Assembly (NCBI GenBank): GCA_036346405.1 | Contig: CM070548.1 | Span: 67,976,877-68,040,876 of the forward strand | Origin: Phyllostachys edulis | Lineage: Eukaryota > Streptophyta > Magnoliopsida > Poales > Poaceae | Direction: 5' to 3' | DNA: 64,000 nucleotides | Part shown: one piece after another, positions 56,361 through 64,000 of the stretch | Layout: every line of letters starts with the position of its first letter | Numbering within the stretch: the stretch's first letter is position 1 | The notes under the pieces: model-generated | Databases searched by the model: none | What the model was told of the DNA's origin: nothing | What the model saw: the letters and a program-made list of their open reading frames with translations, nothing else | Made by a program: the position numbers and the translations under genes

Positions 56361-57543
56361 AACACATCGTTATTTTTTATTTTAATTCCAAAGGAAGCAA
56401 CAATAGAAACACGTGACCTTGAGAGCGAATGTGGTGCCTTCTTTTGTGGAATTTTTTTTAATAATCTATTTTTTATTTCAAATTACAAAAATAATACTAC
56501 CTTTTTTACAGTAATAATCACTTATAGCTCCGCGGTTGGGCGACTTGGGCTAGTCGCCCAACGGGTGAGCAACAAGTGTCCAAGTCGCTTAAATGTTGGA
56601 CGACTGGACCTTTCGCCTCCTAGTCGCTGAACGGCGGAGTGACTAGGACACCTGTCTCTCACCGCTGGGCCCTAGTCGCCCAATGATTGGGCAACTATGG
56701 GCGCCTATAAGGCGCTTGCACGCCCAACTGAGGGTAGTTTGCCATTTTTTCCAGAGAGTGAGCGTGAGGAGAAGAGAGGAAGGGAAAGAGGAGAAGAGAG
56801 GAAGGGAAAGAGGAGAGGGGGAGGGAAAGAGAGGAGAGGAAGAGGGTGAGGGGGGGGAAAGTGTCTTCGCATTGACGACGACGATGGTGAGTCTCTAGCA
56901 TTATTTTGTATACGTGTACTTTTGAAACCATGGTAGGTTAGTAAGCAACATCATGTGTAGTGACATATTATTAGCAAATAAAATAATGGTAGGTTAGCTT
57001 CAAAAATCTATGCGTAATGTGTAGTGTCATATTATCAGTGGCGAAGCTAGAAAATCTGTGTGGGGGCGTAGCAGTTATGGTAAAGATTAGGCTATTAAGA
57101 AAATATCAACTGAATGAATGTTAGGGTTGGGTAAACCAGGCATTGTAAATATTGTATTCAGATGATACTTAATGTTTATATATAATTAGTTGCGCTTTTT
57201 CCCAATCAGCTAACTGCTTCACACATTTAGTTGTGAAAACAACTTAATTTTATGGAGTGTTGATGATAACAATTGCTAACATCGGTAAATAAGTTTTAAA
57301 TATGTGTGAACATATTATTAAAAACTTTGTAGCCATTACATAATATTTTGTTAGAAAGCGTAGTCGTGGGTTTGCATATAAAATCATTGTATGTTACTTT
57401 CGAAACCATGGTAGGTTATGAACAAAAAATTACTAGACTTATGCAAGAATGCAACTTAATTTTTAGAATTTATGGAGCTACGCTATAAGTAATTGAACCC
57501 ACTAATTGTGTCGTAATTGCTAACTGGAAATTGATTTGCAGGT
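56361..57543 (+). other. region upstream of the mobile-domain pseudogene
   Basis: About 56520-56740 has repeated words on both strands (TAGTCGCCCAACGG, GGGCGACTTGGGC, AGTCGC), a self-similar GC-rich segment. A purine-rich tract (56757-56870) follows, with a duplicated block of about 20 bases (AGGAGAAGAGAGGAAGGGAA twice, 56768-56811). From 56900 to 57540 it is AT-rich and may be a long 5' intron or promoter. No terminal inverted repeat was identified. Confidence 0.5.
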
Positions 57544-58955
57544 ATGGCTCGCGACCCTAGTGGTTTGAAGCGCCATTTCGACCCTCTTGGATCAATTTGG
57601 TTGTGTGACACCGCAAGCCGTCGTGTCCCGCATCTGGTTCATGGGGATGATGCGACTGACTTGGGGGTGGTTCGTACGCGGACACCCCGACAGGCTTGGA
57701 GACTGGACCTACACTGGGTAGATAGGTTTGTCCACAAGCTGTGCCAATTCTTTGTGTCATGTGTCCACTATGTAGTTACTTCTTCATGCTTTGCAGGCTG
57801 AGCCATGCTGATCTTCTACCTCTCACGCAAATGGTGGAGGCCATCGAAGAGGACTGCGCACCAGTCGAGGATGACAGGGAGGTCCAGGCCGGTCCGTAGC
57901 GGTCACAACGGTTCCCGTTTGACCGGTCACCCCTGACAGCCCTGGTGGATCGGTGGCGACCCGAGACGCACACCTTCCACCTCCCATTCGTGGAGATGGC
58001 CCCCACTCTGCAGGATGTTGCACTGCTGCTCGGCCTGCCTATCGCGGGAGCCGTTGCCTCCCTACCAGACGTGCCTACCGACTGGCGCAATGACCTGCTG
58101 GGTAGGTTTCAGGGGGTTCTTCCGGCGGAGGCCACGCCACTATACTACGACTTCTAGGAGCGACAGCGGCATGGCCCACCCCTACGATGGCTTTCATAGT
58201 TCCAGGTATGTGTGCTACCCATTTTTCATATTTAGCGATGCACTATCCTAGCCATATGATGAGCTTACTAATTATTCATTTGTGCGTAGGTCGAGCGGAT
58301 GGTCCCGGAGCCCACCGACAACTAGGTGTCACAGCACCTCGAGGCTTACCTGTTGTGGCTCTTCGGCTGGGTATTGTTTACTAGTAGCCACGGCGACTTT
58401 GTTGACGACCGTCTCGTGGGGTACGTGAGGGCCATCGCCGATGAGGAGGAGCTGCAGATCATTTGGAGATCAGCCGTACTTGCCGCGACGTACCGCAGCA
58501 TGTGCGAGGCATGCTGTAGGACGAAGCCGACATCTATCCTCACAGGCTTCCCCCTCCTACTGTAGTTGTGGTCGTTCGAGCGCTTCTCCCTCAGACGGCC
58601 CATGCTAGTAGACTCTAGTTCGTACCGCACAGACAAGTACCATGGCGGTGCAGTGGACCAACCAACCGCAGGGTCCCTTTGGTGCCATAGACAGGTACGT
58701 ACTCCCCTCTATCTTTACTTCAGTTGTATTACGGGTCATCCTTTATAACCCTCGCTACGGCTTGCAGTACAGTATGCACACGTCAGCAGTCTGCGTGTGT
58801 CTGAGTACTTCGTGGAGCAGCTGGACTGCCTCACCGTTGACGACGTGCGCTAGGAGCCGTACTCTGATAAGGAGACGGAGGACCATGCTCCTGAGGGGCT
58901 GTCCTCATTGTGCTGGTGCGACCGGGCGTACTGGTGGACACAGAAGAATCGTTAG
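57544..58955 (+). pseudogene. plant mobile domain (PMD, aminotransferase-like) protein, four exons, six internal TAG stops
   Basis: PMD proteins occur both as transposon cargo and as domesticated silencing factors (MAIN/MAIL group). Exons 57544-57725, 57797-58205, 58290-58694 and 58773-58955 join in one frame through GT..AG introns. Landmarks: LSHADLLPLTQMVEAI, LTALVDRWRPETHTFHLPFV, EMAPTLQDVALLLGLPIAGA, LEAYLLWLFGWVLFTSSHGD, WRSAVLAATYRSMCEACC, LWSFERFSLRRPML, SSLRVSEYFVEQLDCLTVDD and CWCDRAYWWTQKNR. In-frame TAGs lie at 57897, 58155, 58197, 58323, 58563 and 58851, with no TAA, TGA or frameshift inside. The splice sites are good. It looks like a recently silenced transposon-type copy rather than a cellular gene. 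Confidence 0.85.
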
Positions 58956-59099
58956 AATCTAGACCAACCACGATCAACGGTGTAGATATTTCTCTTTTTC
59001 CATCAATTAATATGGGAATTACTAGCCTTTGAGAGCTAATGTGGTGGTTTATTGACTCTGCTTTAATAAGATAATAGATAATTTAATGAATAAGTACAT
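58956..59099. other. 3' flank of the mobile-domain pseudogene
   Basis: AT-rich; nothing recognised. Confidence 0.4.
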
Positions 59100-61240
59100 G
59101 ATGAGGACATCAACCATCTGGATACGACCGCTACTCCACCTCCAATTGGGCTACTCTACTTCCATCGACTCGGCTGCGTTAAACTCTACTCCAACGGGCC
59201 GATGAATTTGCTTCACTTATATATGGTGCCGTGCCACCTCACTTTGGGCTGAGGGCCTTGTATCAATCATTGGGCCCAAAGGACAGCCACCACTTTATGT
59301 TATTTGGGCCGACCACCTCCCTGGCTGCCCCCTCTCTTGGGGGCACTGTTCATGGACGTACTGTTCATATGAACAGTACCGTGAATAATCCCACCCCCTT
59401 ATCTCTTACCTATGTGCGGCTCCCCCTTCCCTATTTAAGGAGGCCGCACCTCTCTAGTTTCCTTGGATTTTGTTTAGTTAAAAGTTAGTTTCGTTGCAAC
59501 TTCGTGTATTGGCTTGTGTCGATTAGACCAACCATAATACTGCTTTAGAATCCCAACTTTATCAAATATTTCAATCCTATTTGCAATTTCAGATTGCTTA
59601 TTATCTTGTTCTTATGTGTTCTTCGATTGCATGCAGGAATAAACCTTCGTGGTCAAGTCGATCGTGCTCCGAGTAAGGTCGATAATAATCATGGAGTTGG
59701 TTCAACAATTGCGGGCATATTGGTCATGTGCGATTGGTAGCCGAATCGTGAGAGTCGTCTCCACAAAAATCGAGTTATCATTTTCATCGAAAGATTGGGA
59801 CACCCATTGTCGCATCAAGTACCAAAAGTTTACCACTAAAGATTGTAGACGAACAACATGTCACCATCGAGTCCTTGGGTCGATTAACGTGCTGGACTTC
59901 TTTATCTTCCTCGCCATCGACTTTGTATCTTGCAACATTGTCTTAATTGCCGATAAACACGGCAGTAGGAAGTAGATTGACGATGGTTTGCATTGATGTG
60001 TAAGACCTACGCCTTCGGTAGCAGTGTTGTTCGTCGAAAGAAAATCAGAGGTGATTTATTTGCACCCATGTCAACCCGATGTCGATTTCCGATGTAGGCA
60101 TTGCCATGGTCGTCGAAGTGAATCGGTGATGAGGGCATCCCTACGACACCTTCTTCTCCTCCATCTCATGCTCAAGATATAAGCATCGAGTTGCCGACTG
60201 GACCAATTACAAGAGCATGTGCCAAGAAACTACAAGATCAGGTGAACTTGCTCCTTAATGAACATGTCGTTAATTTTAACGAGAATTTTATACTACCTAA
60301 AAATAGTGTTTTGATTGTGCTCAGGTTTGAACATTCAACAATCGAAGGAGAAGTTGATGTTCATGACGATGATGAGGATCTGCGCAAGATGAGATGCATG
60401 CTAGTCCATAACTTGGTTGGGATCCAAGAGGGCAGCAAGGGAGGAAGGGCTGATGCTAAGTACAAGGAAAATTGCGCCTAAACTAATAAGGCGCCACCAG
60501 AACAAGAGGCGACCAAAATTGTCTTCACGTCTGCATGGAAGGAGCATGTCTTGCATGGCAGTCTCGGTGGAATAAAGGAGGCTGCTGATTTAATGGAGGA
60601 TTAAAAGGAAAGTTAAAGTTGTTGTCGCTGCATGCAAAAAATGACTTGAATGGTGGCCTGCTGGAGGTGGCGTGGAATTTGTATTCATGCATGACCGAAT
60701 CAATGTGGTTCGGTTGTACGCATTAGGCAAGCTTCTATTTGTAGCAATAGTTAGCTACGTTAGAAACACAATCAATCAGCCTATTAGCTATTTCCTTTTC
60801 CAGCCATGTCAAACAGCCAAGATAAATTGCCTTAGTCTGTTAAAAAGAACTAGCGCATGGAAGGCTATGGGTCAGACCACTTTTGAGTAAAAGAATAGAC
60901 AAAGTTATTGCTTATTTCTTTCATACTAGAGTTCATATGAGGATTTCTGAGAGAGAATTAGACGATCTATTGTTTGTTCTGTAAATCAATATCAAGTTTG
61001 CTTTTCCACTAGGAATTGAGGGCTTTGCGATCTCCGCTCGTGGTCTAGTGGCGATCATCCTAGTGCGTGTTGGTGAATATCCATAGAGCTGCAAGTCCGT
61101 GCACTGGCGTGTGGTGTACAGCTGAGTGTTGTTCGTCGTTAAGCACTATTTATCCATGATTCTACTCGAGAAGATCGGACCACCCCGTATCAATTGGTCT
61201 GATAAAACCCTTCGTGGGTAAATAAAATCCGGCTAAGAAC
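59100..61240 (+). mobile_element. gypsy retrotransposon remnant (LTR-like promoter, leader ORF)
   Basis: An LTR-like stretch with a TATA-type CTATTTAAGG (about 59433) and TTCGTTGCAACTTCGTG leads to a leader. An ORF at 60191-60481 begins MPTGPITRACAKKLQDQVN then LLNEHVVNFNENFILPKNSV. The GP(I/M)TRARAK-LQ-VN signature is frequent in grass gypsy ORFs. The stretch 60930-61210 resembles LTR or leader sequence of the same kind. No RT or integrase was found, and the boundaries are approximate. It may be a non-autonomous or deleted element. Confidence 0.5.
60191..60481 (+). CDS. short ORF with GPITRARAK-like motif (gypsy-associated)
   Basis: 96 codons: MPTGPITRACAKKLQDQVNL, FNENFILPKNSVLIVLRFEH, then an acidic stretch (VDVHDDDEDLRKMR) and stop. 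The motif is seen in gypsy polyprotein and leader segments of grasses. It is probably only a fragment of the original frame. Confidence 0.45.
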   Translation: MPTGPITRACAKKLQDQVNLLLNEHVVNFNENFILPKNSVLIVLRFEHSTIEGEVDVHDDDEDLRKMRCMLVHNLVGIQEGSKGGRADAKYKENCA

Positions 61241-61442
61241 TCGTTGGAGAAGAACAAAACTAAAAAATTTAATCTAGGAAGAAAAACAGAAGAAACTAAA
61301 TAAATCTAAAATTACTTATGAAAAGATGAACTGATCCCCCACTCACTCGACGCCGGCAAGAACGCTAGAGAAGAAGAGAGAGGGACCCATGGAGCGTCGA
61401 TAAAGTTGCACCGGCGGCTAGGGTTCCTGGCGGCGGCTCTAA
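61241..61442. other. spacer left of the MITE candidate
   Basis: A short region containing GGCGGCTAGGGTT-type sequence; no gene supported. Confidence 0.35.
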
Positions 61443-61741
61443 CATCTCCAATAGTGTATTCATTGTCGTCTCTTAGCTATAACACGTCAACAAAATCCTA
61501 CGTGAAGAAGAGAGTGGGAGGAGAGAGAGTACAAATCGTCTCTTCCTGAAGAGACTGTCGTGCACGCAAAATAAGGTATGATACATTAATCTACTCTAGT
61601 TGACATATAGGCTTGTTTCAAAGGAAAATTATAAAATATAAATGTTAGAGAGTGTGCTAGAAACTATTTATTAGAGATGTTGTCTTTAAAAATAATATAG
61701 TATACATTAGAGACAATATTATCTTTTAACTATTGAAGATG
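61443..61741. mobile_element. MITE candidate
   Basis: About 299 bp with terminal inverted repeats CATCTCCAATAG (61443-61454) and CTATTGAAGATG (61730-61741), complementary at 11 of 12 positions. Subterminal CGTCTCTTAG / CATTAGAGACAATA-type words are also inverted. Non-coding, AT-rich centre. A target duplication was not clear, so the superfamily is not assigned. Confidence 0.5.
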
Positions 61742-62382
61742 GTGAGATGATAACTCTCTCCTTCGCGTCCACCTTACCTTTATTCTCATTTCTAGGCCCA
61801 ACATTGCCAGTCTGCCAGGTCAAGCTGCCCGCGCGCACACGGTGGCCTCCCGTGCCCGCTCTGAGCTACAGCGCGGCCCAGTCCACCGTGCGTGCGGAGC
61901 CGGCGTGCTCCAAACGCACGTACTACACTGATACACACGCGTGTGCCGGCTTCACTCGCTTCCATGGGCCATGGGAACTTGTCGAGCAGCCAAGCATCCG
62001 ACCGTCAGCTCCTAGCCGAAGACGCTGGTCCGGCGAGCCGCCGTCCACAATTTGACGCCTCCAACCCCAGCGTCCCAGACCTGAAACACATGTTTTTATT
62101 TCCTTCAGACGGTCAAGGATAAGGATGAAGGATCAACTTATCCCTGTTTGTTGAACGTTCTAAACTTTAGCAGAAAGAAATTAACATGACCTTTGAGAAG
62201 ATGGAAAGTGAGTCGATGTTTTTCTTCACGAAGATAGATACTATACTCCATTTGTTTACCAAGAAGGCAGAGAGTGAGAAAATGACTGCTACAGAGCAAG
62301 ACTGTCTACAACAAAAGTACAAAGCATGTATTACATTACACCTTTAGTCATGCATTACATTACATTACATCTTAACCTCTAG
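61742..62382. other. spacer before the terminal copia element
   Basis: GC-rich at 61800-62060, then AT-rich, with a CATTACATTACATTACATCT run (about 62345-62370). No gene supported. Confidence 0.45.
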
Positions 62383-62640
62383 TCTGTAAAATAGGAAAGA
62401 ATCGATCAATTAGGATTCGATATTGTACCGGTACTGTAGCCATCCGGGAAGCAGGCAAGTGCTAGCTGATTGGCGTACTTGTAGCAATTGTGTTGATCTG
62501 GTTGTAGCAGGCAAGTGTTAGCTATTAGCGTAATTATAGCTCGTGTGTTGATCTGATTGTAGCACATACCTTGTACTCATTATTGTATAAGAGGAAATGA
62601 AAACCATGCAAGTATTATTGCGGCAAAACACATTGTCTGA
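62383..62640 (+). repeat. 5' LTR of an Ale/Retrofit-like copia element (approximate)
   Basis: A short LTR is inferred from the PBS that follows. It contains TTGTACTCATTATTGTATAA then GAGGAAATGAAAACC, typical of the R region of short copia LTRs, and two copies of GTAGCAGGCAAGTG-like sequence. The left limit is not precise; the partner LTR is outside the window. Confidence 0.55.
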
Positions 62641-62642
62641 CT

Positions 62643-62655
62643 TGGTATTAGAGCC
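62643..62655 (+). promoter_or_regulatory. primer-binding site of the terminal copia element
   Basis: TGGTATTAGAGCC, the copia initiator-Met tRNA site with one C-to-T difference from TGGTATCAGAGCC. Confidence 0.8.
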
Positions 62656-62720
62656 TGATCCAAGCGTTAGGCCATGACCTCCTCTGCAATCAGCGAAACC
62701 GACAACGTCGGCGCCTGATC

Positions 62721-64000
62721 ATGGCACTAGGCGCCAGCATCTCCATGCCGTCCCTGAGCAACCTCATCAGTTTCAAGCTATCCCGCGAGAATTTTCTTCT
62801 TTGGAAGGCTCAAGTCGATTCCTTTTTGTTCGCCCAGAATCTCTACGGGTACGTTGATGGCAATGTCATCGCGTCACCCATGGTGGTGACAGAAGGAACC
62901 GGTACAGCCGCGCCTTAGGTACCAAACCTTGCTTATCTTCGATGGTTTCAGTAGGGCAAGATTGTACTGAGCGCCCTACTCTCATCAATGACCAAGGACA
63001 TCCTCAGCCAAGTTGCTCGTCTCACCACCTCTGCCGGTGTGTGGGGTGCATTGGTGGCCATGTTCTAGAATAGGGCGAGGATGATGCAAATTCGGTATCA
63101 ATTATCGGACATGAAGAAGGACATGTCGGCATCCGAGTTCTTCCACAAGATGAAGGGGCATGCCGACACCATGGCTTCAATCGGCAAACCTCTTCCTGAC
63201 GACGAGGTGATCGGCTACATCCTCACAGGACTAGGGTCGGATTACGACTCCCTGGTCGCCTCAGTTACAACGCGTAACAATTCGGTGGGCCTTAATGACT
63301 TCTATGCTTATCTCCTAAGCTACAAGATCAAGCTCGACTAGAACAATGCTTCACAGGAGATTCGTTTGTCTGCCAACAACGTGGCGCACCACCACGACGG
63401 CAACAACAACAACCGTGGTGGCGGTCACAACAGGCACAGCCGTGGTCACGGCCACAACCATTCTCAAGGTAGCGGCCAGGGTGGCGGCAGAGGCAAGTCC
63501 ATATGTCAAGTATGTGGCAAGTACGGGCATGACGCGCTGCGATGTCGCCAGCGCTTCAATCATGCTTACCAACCAGAAGATCACCGCTCCAGAAACGCAA
63601 CCACTTTCGGGTCATACAACGTCGACACAAATTGGTATGCAGATACCGGAGCGACGGATCACCTCACAAGTGATCTAGACAGGCTAACGATGCATGAGCG
63701 CTACGTCGGCTAGGATCAAGTTCAGGTTGCCAATGGTACATGTCTGAAAATTTTACATATTGGTCATTCTGTTTTACCTGGCTCAAATACATCTCTTACT
63801 CTAAGTAATGTTCTGCATGTCCCACAAATTAACAAACATCTCCTGTCAATTCCTAGATTAGTTTCCGACAATAATGTTTTCATGGAGTTTCATCCTGATT
63901 CTTTCTTTGTCAAGGACAAGGCCACGAGGAAAGTTCTTCTTCATGGCAAAAGTAAGGGAGGACTCTACCCATTACCAATAAGTCATTCGTCGTCATCTCC
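62721..64000 (+). pseudogene. copia gag-pol N-terminal part with five in-frame TAG stops, runs off the window
   Basis: One frame from 62721 to the end of the window. Gag: SNLISFKLSRENFLLWKAQV, SFLFAQNLYGYVDGNV, MMQIRYQLSDMKKDMSASEF and VIGYILTGLGSDYDSLVAS. His/Gly/Asn-rich linker, CCHC knuckle CQVCGKYGHDALRCRQR, aspartic protease WYADTGATDHLTSDLD, then NVLHVPQINKHLLSIPRLVS and GGLYPL, the start of gag-pre-integrase. Stops are TAG only (62916, 62952, 63066, 63339, 63711), each at a place where related proteins have Gln. There are no frameshifts. The domain set and the short LTR suggest the Ale/Retrofit lineage. Confidence 0.87.

Noticed and set aside
59649..59975. 108-codon plus-strand ORF
   Set aside because: Lies in the gypsy leader-like region; it resembles no protein, while the nucleotide context looks like LTR/leader.
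61747..62122. Two overlapping ORFs of 76 and 102 codons
   Set aside because: GC-rich spacer, overlapping frames, no domain.

Overview
This 64 kb window is nuclear DNA from a grass (Poaceae). It shows plant intron/exon structure, two plant genes with GC-rich monocot-style codon use, and a transposon set typical of grasses: Angela/BARE-like and Sirevirus-like copia elements, Tat- and Tekay-like gypsy elements, plant L1-type LINEs, tRNA-derived SINEs, and a plant-mobile-domain gene. I cannot name the species.

The genes sit at the left edge. Positions 907-1687 (+) hold a complete three-exon Casparian strip membrane protein gene (CASP family, 193 aa). It faces a two-exon gene at 2183-2976 (-) for a thylakoid-lumen PsbQ-like subunit of the chloroplast NDH complex (PnsL2 type). 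The PnsL2-type gene carries a probable frameshift between its transit peptide and its mature domain. Positions 3.7-10 kb are AT-rich intergenic DNA with a well-formed SINE (3440-3688) just before it, then a LINE 3' fragment and a second SINE.

From 10,851 to 49,183 the window is one nest of insertions. The outer layer is a single LINE on the minus strand, still flanked by an identical 17-bp target duplication (10834-10850 and 49184-49200), about 38 kb apart. Into it went a 4.9 kb solo LTR (11994-16902, TSD GACCC), a 24.7 kb Tat-like gypsy element (20717-45427, TSD ACCTC) and a Sirevirus-like solo LTR (46162-48050, TSD ATCTT). The Tat element was hit by an Angela-like solo LTR (25179-26737, TSD CTTAA) and by an Angela-like element with two LTRs (34511-44441). 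The latter was hit by another Sirevirus-like solo LTR (36806-38531, TSD ACCAA). The nest is therefore four levels deep.

Right of the nest lie a second LINE fragment (49375 to about 50545), a gag-only Tekay-like remnant whose LTR is interrupted by a third Angela-like solo LTR (50776-52412), a four-exon plant-mobile-domain pseudogene (57544-58955, +), a gypsy leader/LTR remnant (about 59100-61240), a MITE candidate (61443-61741), and the 5' end of an Ale-like copia element that runs off the window.

Two patterns stand out. First, the LTRs and introns carry arrays of short dyad-symmetric units. In every LTR family where I could place a TATA box, the array lies upstream of it. In the Tat element the two arms of the units appear to co-vary. 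Second, the reading frames of the mobile-domain pseudogene and the terminal copia element are otherwise intact, but are broken by 11 internal stops that are all TAG. This fits C-to-T decay of methylated CAG (CHG) sites.
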